The position numbers were made by a program, and so were the translations under genes. A DNA stretch of 64,000 bases from Hyphococcus sp. (GTDB taxonomy: Bacteria; Pseudomonadota; Alphaproteobacteria; Caulobacterales; Parvularculaceae): the NCBI GenBank assembly GCA_028284345.1, contig JANQRY010000006.1, positions 62,001 to 126,000 of the forward strand. The letters run 5' to 3'. Shown here one piece after another: positions 26,487-35,567 of the stretch (within the stretch, counting starts at the first letter, position 1; each line of letters begins with the position of its first letter). Under the pieces are notes generated by a model that saw nothing but the letters and a program-made list of their open reading frames with translations, did not search any database and was not told the origin of the DNA.

Positions 26487-26786
26487 ATGAGCATCGATAA
26501 AGACACCGTGCGCAAGGTGGCGCATCTCGCCCGCATCGCCGAGCCGGAACAGCGTCTTGAACCGCTGGCGGCGGAACTCTCCGGCATTCTCGACTGGATC
26601 GAGCAGTTAAACGAGGTCGATATCGACGGGGTGGAGGCCATGGCGTCCACCGTCGATGTGACATTACCCATGCGGGATGATGCTTTGCAGGACGGCCCCA
26701 CCGGCGGCGGCCAGCCGGAAAACGTGACGGCTAATGCGCCGAAGTCGGAAGACAATTTCTTCGTCGTGCCGAAGGTGGTGGAGTAG
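26487..26786 (+). CDS. gatC: Asp-tRNA(Asn)/Glu-tRNA(Gln) amidotransferase subunit C
   Basis: GatC holds GatA and GatB together in the GatCAB complex that makes Gln-tRNA(Gln) and Asn-tRNA(Asn). The 99-residue product has the standard order: KDTVRKVAHLARIAEPEQRL, ELSGILDWIEQLNEVDIDGV and EAMASTVDVTLPMRDD. gatA follows after a family C repeat inserted between them. Confidence 0.94.
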   Translation: MSIDKDTVRKVAHLARIAEPEQRLEPLAAELSGILDWIEQLNEVDIDGVEAMASTVDVTLPMRDDALQDGPTGGGQPENVTANAPKSEDNFFVVPKVVE

Positions 26787-26817
26787 GGAATGGCGAAACG
26801 ATTGCGCCAGGCGCCTT

Positions 26818-26963
26818 ACCTCCCCCTTGAGGGGAGGTCGAAATTCGTGAAACGAATTTCGGGAGGGGGCGCTGCCCGAACGATGGGCCGAAGTTCTCTT
26901 GTTTATCGTTTTACCCCCACCCGAAACGGCTTCGCCGTTTCGACCTCCCCTCAAGGGGGAGGT
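26818..26963. repeat. Family C hairpin element, copy 2
   Basis: Arms match copy 1 (ACCTCCCCCTTGAGGGGAGG and inverse). The internal hairpins differ from copy 1: GAAATTCGT-GAA-ACGAATTTC on the left and GAAACGGC-TTC-GCCGTTTC on the right, each next to a G- or C-run (GGGAGGGGG, ACCCCCACCC). It sits inside the gatC-gatA unit. The right end, GGGGGAGGTGGAG, lies about 12 bases before the gatA ATG and appears to serve as its RBS. Confidence 0.87.
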
Positions 26964-26974
26964 GGAGTCTTTTC

Positions 26975-28453
26975 ATGACCGACCTGACCGATCTTTCCCT
27001 CGCCCAGCTTCGCGATGCGCTGAAAGCAAAAGACGCATCCTCGCTGGATGCGACGGAGGCGTATCTCTCCCGCATTGAAAAGGCGGGCGACCTCAATGCG
27101 TTCATTACCGTCGCCGCCGATAAGGCGCGGGCGATGGCCAAGGCGTCGGACGAAAAGCTCGCCAAAGGCAAGGGCGGCCCACTCGAAGGGGTTCCGCTTG
27201 GCGTCAAGGATCTCTTCTGCACCGAGGACGTGCTGACGACGGCGGGCTCGCACATTCTCGATGGGTTCGAGCCGAAATACGAATCGACGGTGACGCGTAA
27301 TCTGTGGCGCGACGGCGGGGTGTGTCTCGGCAAGCTCAACCTCGACGAGTTCGCCATGGGCTCGTCCAACGAGACGAGCTTTTACGGGCCCGTCGTCAAT
27401 CCGTGGCGGGCGACGGGAAGCGACGCCAAGTTGACCCCGGGCGGATCGTCCGGCGGTTCGTCCGCGTCCGTTGCGGCGCGGCTCTGCGCCGGCGCGACGG
27501 CGACGGATACGGGCGGCTCGATCCGCCAGCCCGCGGCGTTCACCGCAACGGTCGGCGTCAAACCCACCTATGGGCGCGTGTCGCGTTGGGGCGTTGTCGC
27601 CTTCGCCTCCTCCCTCGACCAGGCGGGGCCGGTGGCGCGCGACGTTCGCGACGCCGCGATCATGTTGAAGTCCATGGCCGGGCACGACCCGAAAGACTCA
27701 ACATCCGTCAATGTCGCCGTTCCGGATTACGAAGCCGCCCTCGGGGCCTCGCTGAAGGGCCTTAAGATCGGCGTACCGAAAGAATACCGCGTCGATGGAA
27801 TGCCCGCGGAAATCGAAACGCTTTGGCGGTCCGGCGTTGACTGGATGAAGGACGCCGGCTGCGAGATCGTCGACATCTCGCTGCCGATGACGAAATACGC
27901 GCTGCCCGTCTATTACATCGTCGCGCCGGCGGAAGCCTCGTCGAACCTCGCCCGCTATGACGGGGTCAAATACGGCCACCGCGCCGAGGAGTATGACGAC
28001 ATCCTGTCCATGTACGAAAATACGCGGGCCGAAGGCTTCGGCGACGAGGTCAAGCGTCGCATTCTGATCGGGACCTATGTCCTGTCGGCGGGATATTATG
28101 ACGCCTATTACCTGCGGGCGCAGAAAGTCCGCAAACGGATTTTTGACGAGTTCGTCAGCGCCTTCGAAAAGGTCGACCTGATCCTGACGCCCTCGGCGCC
28201 GTCGGCCGCCTTCGAACTCGGCGCCAAGACGGCGGACCCCGTGCAGATGTATCTGAACGACGTCTTTACGGTGACGGCGAACCTCGCCGGCCTGCCGGGG
28301 GCGTCGGTCCCCGCCGGCCTCGACAAGGACGGCCTGCCGCTGGGGCTGCAACTCCTCGCCAAACCGTTCGCCGAAGAGACCCTGTTCAAGGGGATGTACG
28401 CGCTGGAACAGGCGGCGGGTTTTGACGCCACGCCGGACGAGTGGTGGGCTTAA
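26975..28453 (+). CDS. gatA: Asp-tRNA(Asn)/Glu-tRNA(Gln) amidotransferase subunit A
   Basis: GatA is the glutaminase that supplies ammonia for transamidation of misacylated tRNA. The 492 residues belong to the amidase-signature family with the Ser-cisSer-Lys triad: GVKDLF (Lys78), [12 protein letters not shown] (Ser158/159) and [10 protein letters not shown] (Ser182). Length is normal. The ATG at 26975 uses the G-rich end of the family C repeat as RBS. gatB is separated by two unrelated genes. Confidence 0.96.
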   Translation: MTDLTDLSLAQLRDALKAKDASSLDATEAYLSRIEKAGDLNAFITVAADKARAMAKASDEKLAKGKGGPLEGVPLGVKDLFCTEDVLTTAGSHILDGFEPKYESTVTRNLWRDGGVCLGKLNLDEFAMGSSNETSFYGPVVNPWRATGSDAKLTPGGSSGGSSASVAARLCAGATATDTGGSIRQPAAFTATVGVKPTYGRVSRWGVVAFASSLDQAGPVARDVRDAAIMLKSMAGHDPKDSTSVNVAVPDYEAALGASLKGLKIGVPKEYRVDGMPAEIETLWRSGVDWMKDAGCEIVDISLPMTKYALPVYYIVAPAEASSNLARYDGVKYGHRAEEYDDILSMYENTRAEGFGDEVKRRILIGTYVLSAGYYDAYYLRAQKVRKRIFDEFVSAFEKVDLILTPSAPSAAFELGAKTADPVQMYLNDVFTVTANLAGLPGASVPAGLDKDGLPLGLQLLAKPFAEETLFKGMYALEQAAGFDATPDEWWA

Positions 28454-28601
28454 GTTCCCCTCCCTTGGAAAGGGAGGGGTTAGGGGAGGGATCAAAAGCG
28501 CCGTCGCATGAACCTGAATGTAATGACGATTGATCCCCTCCTTTCGCCGGGGCTTTTGCGTTGCAAAAGCGCGGCTCAAGCCTCCCCTTTTCAAGGGGAG
28601 G
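28454..28601. repeat. Family C-related hairpin element, copy 3
   Basis: A variant with CCCCTCCCTTGGAAAGGGAG and GGTTAGGGGAGGGATC on the left and GATCCCCTCC, a hairpin GCTTTTGC-GTT-GCAAAAGC, then CCTCCCCTTTTCAAGGGGAG on the right. The overall plan (G/C-rich arm, G-run, spacer, C-run, hairpin, arm) is that of copies 1 and 2. It begins right after the gatA stop. Its terminal AAGGGGAGGAAAG lies upstream of the hydrolase GTG start. Confidence 0.75.
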
Positions 28602-28617
28602 AAAGCGACCGGCGCAC

Positions 28618-29385
28618 GTGACCCGCGCCTTTCACGACATCACCTATGCGGCGCCCTTGTCGCCGCCCTTGGAAACGCAGGCGACGATTGCGCCGGACCC
28701 CGGCGACTGGCGCCTTTTCGTTTTTCATGGCACGCCGGCCAACCGCTATCTTTACACGCGGTTTTTGCGCACGGCGCCGCGCGGGATTGAGGTTGTCCTC
28801 CCGGCGCGTCTGGGCTTCGGCAAGGGGCACGAGGCGGCGGTCCCCAGTTTCGACGACCAGCTTGCGGCGCTGAAGCCGTTCCTGCCGGGCGGCGATTTCG
28901 GCGACAAGAAAATCATTACGCTCGGCGTTTCCTATGGCGGCGAACTGGCGCTGAAGGCGGCGCTTGATTTTCCCGAGGCGGTGGCCGGCGCCGTGGCGGT
29001 GTCGGCGCTCATCGACGAGCCCCATGACTACGCGCTGCAACTAGAAAAACTCGGCGGCGATGCGCGCTTCGAAGACTACGTGCCGAACCGGTGGAAGAAG
29101 GTGCGCGCGGAGATCGCCGGCCGGCGGGCGCAGATCGGGCCGCTGCTGGCGCGGCTCAAATCCTATGAAGGCCCTATCGAAGTCATCCATGGCGATTTCG
29201 ACGGCATCGTGCCGAAGGCCAATTCGGAAAAACTCTATGACGCGCTGAGCGAAGCGTCCCGCGGCGTGCTCGATATCGTGCCGGGCGGCACCCATTATCT
29301 GGAGCTGCAATATCCGCGGCGCGTTTATGACGCCGTGCAAAGAGTGATGACACGGGCGCTCGCTTCCGAAGGCGCGCTCGCGTAA
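28618..29385 (+). CDS. Alpha/beta hydrolase
   Basis: The 255-residue product has the alpha/beta hydrolase pattern: FVFHGTPANRY (oxyanion-hole strand), nucleophile elbow LGVSYGGEL (Ser in GxSxG), acid in GDFDGIVP and catalytic His in GGTHYLELQ. The substrate cannot be told from sequence. GTG 28618 is chosen over an upstream frame opening inside the repeat because it begins the fold (TRAFHDITYAAP) and has GGGGAGGAAA upstream. It ends 10 bases before the next gene, likely one transcript. Confidence 0.78.
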   Translation: MTRAFHDITYAAPLSPPLETQATIAPDPGDWRLFVFHGTPANRYLYTRFLRTAPRGIEVVLPARLGFGKGHEAAVPSFDDQLAALKPFLPGGDFGDKKIITLGVSYGGELALKAALDFPEAVAGAVAVSALIDEPHDYALQLEKLGGDARFEDYVPNRWKKVRAEIAGRRAQIGPLLARLKSYEGPIEVIHGDFDGIVPKANSEKLYDALSEASRGVLDIVPGGTHYLELQYPRRVYDAVQRVMTRALASEGALA

Positions 29386-29395
29386 TGTCGCGACC

Positions 29396-31084
29396 ATGAG
29401 CGAAACGCAAATTCCCGACCCGACCGATCCCTATCTCCGCACGGACCAGACCTTTCCGAAACTGACCGACGCGCAGATCGACCGCATGAAACCCTTCGGG
29501 CGCGTCGAGGCGCTGCCCAAGGGCGCATCGACCTTCGAGCATGGCGATCGCCGGGTCGATTTCTTTCTCGTCCTCAAGGGCGGGGTCGAGATCTATGAAG
29601 GCGCCGGCGACAGGCCGGAACACAGTCTCGTCGTCCATGGGCCCAGTCAATTCACCGGCGAGGTCGATCTCTTCAACGACCGGAAAATTCTCGTCAGCGG
29701 CCGCATGAGCGAGGACGGCGAAGTGCTGCGCCTCGACCGGGCCTCCTTTCAACGCATGATGACGAGCCTGCCGGACGTCGCCGAGATTATCATGCGCGCC
29801 TTCATCCTGCGCCGGGTCGGCCTGATGAAACACGAACAGGGTGCGGCGGTGTTGATTGGCCGGCGCGGGTCGAGCGAGATGCTGGAGGCCGAACGCTTCA
29901 TGCGCCGCAACGGCTATCCTGTCCGCATGATGACCCTCTGCGATGACGCTGAAGCGCGGGAGATCGCCGCGCGCCTCGACTTGCAAGAGGAACAGTTGCC
30001 GGTGGTGATCGGCCGCAACGATGAGTTTGTCTCACGGCCGGATCGGCTGTCGCTGGCGCGCTTTCTCGGCATCGCCGTTGAGTTCGACGAAGACGAAATC
30101 TACGACACGGTGGTTGTCGGCGCCGGGCCGGCGGGCCTCGCGGCGGCGGTCTACGCAGCGTCGGAGGGGCTCAAAACCCTGGTGCTGGAGGGGCTCGCGC
30201 CGGGCGGGCAGGCGGGGACGAGTTCCAAGATCGAGAACTATCTCGGCTTCCCGACCGGCGTTTCGGGCCAGGCGCTGGCGGGCCGGGCGCAGATCCAGGC
30301 GCAGAAATTCGGCGCGACCCTCGCCGTGCCCTTCGCCGCGAAGCGTCTCTGCTGCCAACAGCGACCCTATCGCATTTTCCTTGAGAGCGGCGATTATATC
30401 AGTACAAGGACGGTTGTCGTCGCCTCCGGCGCCCGCTATCGCGGCCTGGATGTGGACAGCCTCGAAAAATACGAAGGCCAGAACGTCCACTACGCCGCGA
30501 CGGCGATCGAGGCGCGTCTCTGCGAGAAGCAAAACGTCATTGTCATCGGCGGCGGCAATTCCGCCGGACAGGCGGCTGTGTTTCTGTCGCAGCACGCCGA
30601 GCACGTGCATATGCTGGTGCGCAGCGACGGGCTCGCCGCATCCATGTCGGACTATCTTGTGGGGCGCATCGACGCCTCGCCGAAAATCACGCTGCACACC
30701 GAGACCGAGCTTTGCGAGATCGAAGGCGACATGATTCTGCGCCGCGCGGGCTGGCGCCATCGTAAGACCGGCGACGTCATCCGGGAGGATATCGGCAATA
30801 TCTTCGTCATGATCGGGGCGGCCCCGAACACAGACTGGCTCGACGGCTGCCTGGCGCTCGACGAGAAAGGCTTTGTCCGGACCGGCACGGACGCGGAGGT
30901 CTGCAGCGATTGCGACCGCGCGCCCTACGCCTATGAGTCAACGCAGCGGGGCGTTTTTGCCGTAGGCGACGTGCGCAGCCGGTCGGTGAAGCGGGTGGCG
31001 TCGGCGGTGGGCGAAGGCTCCGTCACCGTCGCCGACATCCATCGCGTCATCGACGAGCTTTATTCCGGCGACGGAAACGCCTAA
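29396..31084 (+). CDS. Cyclic-nucleotide-binding/TrxR-like flavoprotein fusion
   Basis: The 562-residue protein joins three modules: a cNMP-binding domain (about 20-140, with FTGEVDLFNDRKILVSGR), a thioredoxin/glutaredoxin-like fold (about 148-225) without a CxxC, and a thioredoxin-reductase-like FAD/NAD(P) part (GAGPAGLAAA at 242; GGGNSAGQAA at 385; GVFAVGDVR near 525). At the place where TrxR has CATC, this protein has AATA (367-370), so the redox disulfide is lost. It probably transfers electrons or senses redox rather than reducing thioredoxin. It lies between a hydrolase gene and gatB. Family members are known but their function is unclear. Confidence 0.82.
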   Translation: MSETQIPDPTDPYLRTDQTFPKLTDAQIDRMKPFGRVEALPKGASTFEHGDRRVDFFLVLKGGVEIYEGAGDRPEHSLVVHGPSQFTGEVDLFNDRKILVSGRMSEDGEVLRLDRASFQRMMTSLPDVAEIIMRAFILRRVGLMKHEQGAAVLIGRRGSSEMLEAERFMRRNGYPVRMMTLCDDAEAREIAARLDLQEEQLPVVIGRNDEFVSRPDRLSLARFLGIAVEFDEDEIYDTVVVGAGPAGLAAAVYAASEGLKTLVLEGLAPGGQAGTSSKIENYLGFPTGVSGQALAGRAQIQAQKFGATLAVPFAAKRLCCQQRPYRIFLESGDYISTRTVVVASGARYRGLDVDSLEKYEGQNVHYAATAIEARLCEKQNVIVIGGGNSAGQAAVFLSQHAEHVHMLVRSDGLAASMSDYLVGRIDASPKITLHTETELCEIEGDMILRRAGWRHRKTGDVIREDIGNIFVMIGAAPNTDWLDGCLALDEKGFVRTGTDAEVCSDCDRAPYAYESTQRGVFAVGDVRSRSVKRVASAVGEGSVTVADIHRVIDELYSGDGNA

Positions 31085-31117
31085 AGACGGCGGCGAATTT
31101 TTGAAAGCGAAGGATCC

Positions 31118-32617
31118 ATGAGCGAACCCCGCAACCTGCTGCAAGGATCGACCGGCGACTGGGAAGTCGTGGTGGGGCTTGAAGTCCATGCGCAGGTCTC
31201 GTCGAAATCGAAACTCTTTTCCGGCGCCAGCGCCGAATACGGCGCGGGACCGAACGAGAATGTTTCGCTCGTCGATGCGGCGATGCCGGGCATGTTGCCG
31301 GTGATCAACAAATATTGCGTTGAACAGGCGATCCGGACCGGGCTTGGCCTCAACGCCAAGATCAACAATTGGTCGCGCTTTGACCGGAAGAATTATTTCT
31401 ATCCGGACCTGCCGCAAGGCTACCAGATCTCGCAATATAAAGACCCGATCGTCGGCGAGGGCGAGATCGAGGTGGAACTCGACGGCGGCGAGACGATCAA
31501 GGTCGGCATTGAACGCCTGCACCTTGAACAGGATGCGGGCAAATCGATCCACGATCTCAGCCCCAATGAGTCCTATGTGGACCTCAACCGCTCCGGCGTC
31601 GCTTTGATGGAAATTGTCTCGAAACCCGACATGCGATCGGCGGAGGAGGGCGCGGCCTATTTCTCCAAACTGCGCACCATCGTGCGCTATCTCGGAACCT
31701 GCGACGGCAATATGGAAGAAGGCTCCATGCGCGCCGATGTCAACGTCTCGGTGTGCCGCGCTGGCAATTACGACAAGTTTCGCGAGACCGGCGACTTCAG
31801 CCATCTCGGCACGCGCACGGAAACCAAGAACGTCAACTCGATCCGGTTTGCGAAGCAGGTGATCGACTACGAGGCGCGCCGTCAGATCGAAGTGCTCGAA
31901 AACGGCGGAACCATCGATCAGGAAACGCGCCTCTTTGATCCGAAGACGGGCGAGACGCGGACCATGCGCTCGAAAGAAGACGCCCACGACTATCGCTATT
32001 TTCCGGACCCGGATTTGTTGCCTCTTGAGTTTTCGCAAGAGTGGGTCGAGGAAATTCGCGCATCGCTTCCCGAATTGCCGGACGCGAAAAAACATCGCTT
32101 CATGGACGCGTATAAGCTCGGCGCCTATGACGCCGCCGTTCTCGCCATGGACAAGACCAAGGCTGACTATTTTGAGGCGGTGGCGGCGGGCCGCGACGGC
32201 AAACTCGCCGCCAACTGGGTGACCGGCGAACTGTTCGGCGCGCTCAACAAGGCGGACAAGGACATCGACGCGAGCCCCGTGAGCGCCGCGCAGCTTGGAA
32301 GCCTGATCGATCTCATCAAGGACGGCACGATCTCCGGCAAGATCGCCAAGGACGTCTTTGCCCTGATGTTTGACGGCGAAGAAACCGGCGACCCGGCCGA
32401 GATCGTCGAAAAACGCGGCCTCAAACAGGTCACCGATACGGGCGCCATCGAAAAAATCGTCGGCGACATCATCGCCGCCAATCCGAAGCAGGTCGAACAA
32501 GTGAAAGAAAAGCCCAAGACCATGGGCTGGTTCGTCGGTCAGGTGATGAAGGCGTCGCAAGGCAAGGCGAACCCGCAGGCGGTGAATGAAATCCTGAAGA
32601 AGAAGCTGGGTCTCTAG
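31118..32617 (+). CDS. gatB: Asp-tRNA(Asn)/Glu-tRNA(Gln) amidotransferase subunit B
   Basis: GatB binds misacylated tRNA and carries the kinase/transamidase site of GatCAB. The 499 residues show [20 protein letters not shown], the conserved [20 protein letters not shown] and [14 protein letters not shown], the [14 protein letters not shown] [14 protein letters not shown], and the C-terminal tRNA-binding YqeY-like region ([20 protein letters not shown]). RBS GAAAGCGAAGGATC precedes ATG 31118. Confidence 0.96.
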   Translation: MSEPRNLLQGSTGDWEVVVGLEVHAQVSSKSKLFSGASAEYGAGPNENVSLVDAAMPGMLPVINKYCVEQAIRTGLGLNAKINNWSRFDRKNYFYPDLPQGYQISQYKDPIVGEGEIEVELDGGETIKVGIERLHLEQDAGKSIHDLSPNESYVDLNRSGVALMEIVSKPDMRSAEEGAAYFSKLRTIVRYLGTCDGNMEEGSMRADVNVSVCRAGNYDKFRETGDFSHLGTRTETKNVNSIRFAKQVIDYEARRQIEVLENGGTIDQETRLFDPKTGETRTMRSKEDAHDYRYFPDPDLLPLEFSQEWVEEIRASLPELPDAKKHRFMDAYKLGAYDAAVLAMDKTKADYFEAVAAGRDGKLAANWVTGELFGALNKADKDIDASPVSAAQLGSLIDLIKDGTISGKIAKDVFALMFDGEETGDPAEIVEKRGLKQVTDTGAIEKIVGDIIAANPKQVEQVKEKPKTMGWFVGQVMKASQGKANPQAVNEILKKKLGL

Positions 32618-32676
32618 CCGGTTCGGTCTCCGGCTTTGCCGAAATCATCGTTGCGTGAAATCATGGAGGCGATTTT

Positions 32677-33378
32677 ATGCTGCTGCGCCGCGTTGTTGAA
32701 CATGTCAAAGCCCAGAACTGGTTTGCGGTTTTCCTCGATTTCGTGATCGTCGTCGCCGGCGTTTTCGTCGGCATTCAAGTTTCCAACATGAATGACGTCC
32801 GCGCCGACCAGAAGCGCCTTGAACGCATTGTCGCCGCCATGAAGGCGGACATGGCCGCCGCGCGCGGGGTCGAAACCAATTTCGTGAACGCTATCCGGAC
32901 GGGCCTCGCCGAGTTCGAGGCGGCGTATGCGCGCGGTGAACGGCCGCCCCCTTATGTTTATCGCATTAAAGGATCGGACACGGCGCCGAACCTCATCTGG
33001 GGCACCCTCCAGGACGCGGGGCTTGGCGAACTCATCGATCCTCAACTGCTCTTTGAGCTCAGCCATTTTTATTCCGAACGCGACGGGATCGGCGTCAAAA
33101 TCACGCGATACATGCAGTCGATTGAAAACGACGTCTTGCCCTATCTAGATGGCGACCCCGCGATGTTTTACGAAGACGGCGGCGCCGAACTGCGCGCGGA
33201 ACATCAGGCGTCGATGGCGCGGTTGCGCGAATGGTCAAACTATCTCGCAGCGCTTGGTCCGTGGTCGGAATGTTTGGAGAAACGACTGGAAATGGCCTCC
33301 AAGCCGGGCGAGACGTGCCGCGGCAGCTATTTTACGGATTTTGGCGATGTCGCGCCCGCCTCCGGGGAGGCGCCGTGA
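32677..33378 (+). CDS. Single-pass membrane protein of the 'hVkaQNW' type
   Basis: The 233-residue protein starts MLLRRVVEHVKAQNWFAVFL, continues with one membrane segment (LDFVIVVAGVFVGIQVSNMN) and a coiled helical extramembrane part (RLERIVAAMKADMAAARG and beyond) with a single late Cys pair. Proteins with this N-terminus are common in alphaproteobacteria and relatives, usually annotated as DUF6090-like; that family name is from memory and not certain. Function is unknown. It lies between gatB and cysK. A 42-codon frame after it was not accepted as a gene. Confidence 0.65.
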   Translation: MLLRRVVEHVKAQNWFAVFLDFVIVVAGVFVGIQVSNMNDVRADQKRLERIVAAMKADMAAARGVETNFVNAIRTGLAEFEAAYARGERPPPYVYRIKGSDTAPNLIWGTLQDAGLGELIDPQLLFELSHFYSERDGIGVKITRYMQSIENDVLPYLDGDPAMFYEDGGAELRAEHQASMARLREWSNYLAALGPWSECLEKRLEMASKPGETCRGSYFTDFGDVAPASGEAP

Positions 33379-33505
33379 CCATGTTTCATCGCCGCGTCAT
33401 CAAAAAAGAAGGAGAAGGGACGCTCGTCGCAGGAAACCGCGCCTATTCCCTTTACGCCCGCGCTGCTCCCGTGGCAGTAAGCGCCCGAGTTTTTAGGAGA
33501 TATTC

Positions 33506-34552
33506 ATGACCGGAAAATTCAACGACATCCTTGGCACGGTCGGCAATACGCCGGTGATCCGGATCAATCGCCTCGCGCCGGAGGGCGTCAATCTGTTCGT
33601 CAAGTTCGAGGCCTTCAACCCGCTGGGCAGCGTCAAGGACCGGCTCGCCCTCGGCGTCATCGAGGCGGCGGAAAAGTCGGGCGACCTGAAACCGGGGCAA
33701 ACCGTCATCGAAGCGACCTCCGGCAATACCGGCATTGGTCTCGCCATGGTCTGCGCGGCCAAGGGCTATCCGCTTGTCGTGACCATGGCCGAAACATTCT
33801 CCGTAGAAAGACGAAAGCTGATGCGTTTTCTCGGCGCCAAGGTGATCCTGACGCCGAAGGAAGACAAGGGCACGGGCATGGTCGAAAAGGCGAAGGAGCT
33901 CGCCGAAAAACACGGCTGGTTCCTGACGCGGCAGTTCGAAAACGAAGCCAATCCCGACATGCACGAACGCACCACCGCACGCGAGATCATGAACGACTTC
34001 AAGGGCGAGAAACTCGATTACTGGGTGACCGGCTTCGGCACCGGCGGCACGCTGACTGGCGTCAGCCGCGTTCTCAAAAAGGAAAGCCCGGAAACGAAGA
34101 TCATCGTCTGCGAACCGCCGGGGGCCGCGATGTTATCGAGCGGCGATGCGCAGGCGCGCAACGCCGACGGCAGTCCGGCGAAATCTCATCCGGCGTGGAC
34201 GCCCCATCCCATTCAGGGGTGGAGCCCGGACTTTATTCCGCTCATTACGTCCGAAGCGGTCGACGCCGGCGTCATCGACAAGATCATCAAGACGCCCCAC
34301 GAAGACGGCATCAAATGGTCTCGGGCGTTGGCGCAGCAGGAAGGGATCTTCACCGGCATTTCCGGCGGATCGACCTTCGCCGGCGCCATGGAAACGGCTC
34401 AGGGCGCGGAAAAGGGCGCGACGATCCTCTGCATGCTGCCGGATACGGGCGAGCGTTATCTGTCGACGCCGCTATTCGCCGATGTCGAAGCGGAGATGAG
34501 CGCAGCCGAACGCGACCTCGCCGCGTCGACGCCGGGCTATCAGCTCGGCTAA
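33506..34552 (+). CDS. cysK: Cysteine synthase (PLP-dependent)
   Basis: Cysteine synthase makes cysteine from O-acetylserine and sulfide. The 348-residue protein has the PLP Lys44 in FNPLGSVKDRLALG, the substrate loop EATSGNTGIGLA, and the phosphate-binding GTGGTLTG. A segment near residues 225-245 (SHPAWTPHPIQGWSPDF) is longer than in short CysK forms. A clear AGGAGA RBS precedes ATG 33506. CysK versus CysM-type specificity cannot be decided from sequence alone. Confidence 0.9.
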   Translation: MTGKFNDILGTVGNTPVIRINRLAPEGVNLFVKFEAFNPLGSVKDRLALGVIEAAEKSGDLKPGQTVIEATSGNTGIGLAMVCAAKGYPLVVTMAETFSVERRKLMRFLGAKVILTPKEDKGTGMVEKAKELAEKHGWFLTRQFENEANPDMHERTTAREIMNDFKGEKLDYWVTGFGTGGTLTGVSRVLKKESPETKIIVCEPPGAAMLSSGDAQARNADGSPAKSHPAWTPHPIQGWSPDFIPLITSEAVDAGVIDKIIKTPHEDGIKWSRALAQQEGIFTGISGGSTFAGAMETAQGAEKGATILCMLPDTGERYLSTPLFADVEAEMSAAERDLAASTPGYQLG

Positions 34553-34661
34553 TCGCACATTCGTGAAGCGAACGCGTGTCGACGCGCCGTCCGCGCCTTG
34601 ATGGCGCGCGGCGGACCGCATATCATGGGCCGTGGGCTCGGGATATTTCGGGAGGCATACA

Positions 34662-35075
34662 ATGCTTTTAAAAACATCAATGGCGCTGGGCGCGACGGCG
34701 TTGCTGGCGGCCTGCGCGACCGCGGGATCCGGCTATGTGATGAGCGATGAAGTCGCGGCGAAACTTGCTGAGTTTGAAAAAACGGGCGAGGTCAAAAACT
34801 GCCTTCAACTGAGGACGATCGATCAGATCAGGCCGCTCGACGAACGTAACTTTCTGATCGAGACGGGCGTCAATGACTATTATCTGGCGGAACTGTCATC
34901 GAGCTGCAGCGGCGCCGCCAGTAGTTTCAACCGGCTTCAATATACAACGTCGTTATCGAGCCTTTGCCGAAATGAGATTATCCGTGTTGTCGATAATACT
35001 AACGGTTTTACGGTCGGCTCCTGCGGCATGAGCGATTTTCAAAAGCTCGAAAAGATTGAAGAGCCCGCCGAGTAG
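34662..35075 (+). CDS. Small lipoprotein, DUF6491-like
   Basis: The 137-residue protein has a lipoprotein signal (lipobox LAAC, about Cys19) and a mature part with CLQLRTIDQIRPLDERNFLI, YYLAELSSSCSG and a C-terminal SCGMSDFQKL. This Cys...Cys...Cys layout with 'RTIDQIRPLDERN' resembles the DUF6491 family; the match is from memory. Function unknown. GGGAGG lies 8 bases before ATG 34662, preferred over the frame opening at 34632. Confidence 0.6.
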   Translation: MLLKTSMALGATALLAACATAGSGYVMSDEVAAKLAEFEKTGEVKNCLQLRTIDQIRPLDERNFLIETGVNDYYLAELSSSCSGAASSFNRLQYTTSLSSLCRNEIIRVVDNTNGFTVGSCGMSDFQKLEKIEEPAE

Positions 35076-35117
35076 CATCGCCGGCGCAAAACTTCGCATA
35101 CAGACGAAGGTCATGCA

Positions 35118-35171
35118 GGGTTAACGGTTTCTTGTGATTTCGTAAACGAAGTCATAAGGCGCCGTTAACCC
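35118..35171. repeat. Inverted repeat with GTTAAC arms
   Basis: GGGTTAACGG (35118-35127) and CCGTTAACCC (35162-35171) are perfect inverse copies separated by 34 bases; a smaller dyad TTCGT-AA-ACGAA lies between them. The region also has TTAA-CCCGATA-TTAT (35165-35179), one mismatch from a CtrA box, and ATGGTTAACC near 35200. It lies in the 196-base leader of the Sel1-like gene. It may be a regulatory or structured element. Confidence 0.45.
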
Positions 35172-35271
35172 GATATTATTCTGCTTCCTTTCATCCTTGT
35201 CATGGTTAACCCGGAACGCATCGTGCGGGCGGGGGAGAAATAGACAGGGTGCATGTAAAGGGGCGCATGGA

Positions 35272-35556
35272 ATGACCATGACTTTCTCAGCGGAAGCCAT
35301 CGAAAACGCGGAGCCGATTTTAAGCGGCGAAGAAATGTATCGATTGGGGCTGGCCGCTTCGACGGGCGCGGAGACCGGGATCTTCGATCTCGTCACGGCG
35401 CATAAGTGGTTTAACCTGGCGGCGATGCAGGGCAATCTCGAAGCGCGGGCTTATCGCGCAGAACTTGCGCACGAAATGTCGCCGGAAGAAGTCGCCGAGG
35501 CGCAGCGCCTCGCGCGGGAATATCTCGCGACCCATCGTCCTCGGCCGCACGCTTAA
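35272..35556 (+). CDS. Short Sel1-like repeat protein
   Basis: The 94-residue protein has one and a half Sel1-like repeats: LSGEEMYRLGLAAS and AHKWFNLAAMQGNLEARAYR, then ELAHEMSPEEVAEAQRLARE. Sel1 repeats are helical protein-binding units; alphaproteobacteria often carry such single-repeat short proteins of unknown role. No signal peptide is visible, so it is probably cytosolic. ATG 35272 is chosen since it starts the first conserved helix region. Confidence 0.7.
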   Translation: MTMTFSAEAIENAEPILSGEEMYRLGLAASTGAETGIFDLVTAHKWFNLAAMQGNLEARAYRAELAHEMSPEEVAEAQRLAREYLATHRPRPHA

Positions 35557-35567
35557 ATCCGCGGCCT

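Noticed and set aside
30938-32560. 540-codon minus-strand frame
   Set aside because: Antisense to gatB, whose product is complete and well conserved; composition is a G+C-rich codon shadow.
33385-33509. Possible 42-codon gene between the membrane protein and cysK
   Set aside because: No RBS, no family, overlaps the cysK start and is rich in Arg/Ala like shadow frames.
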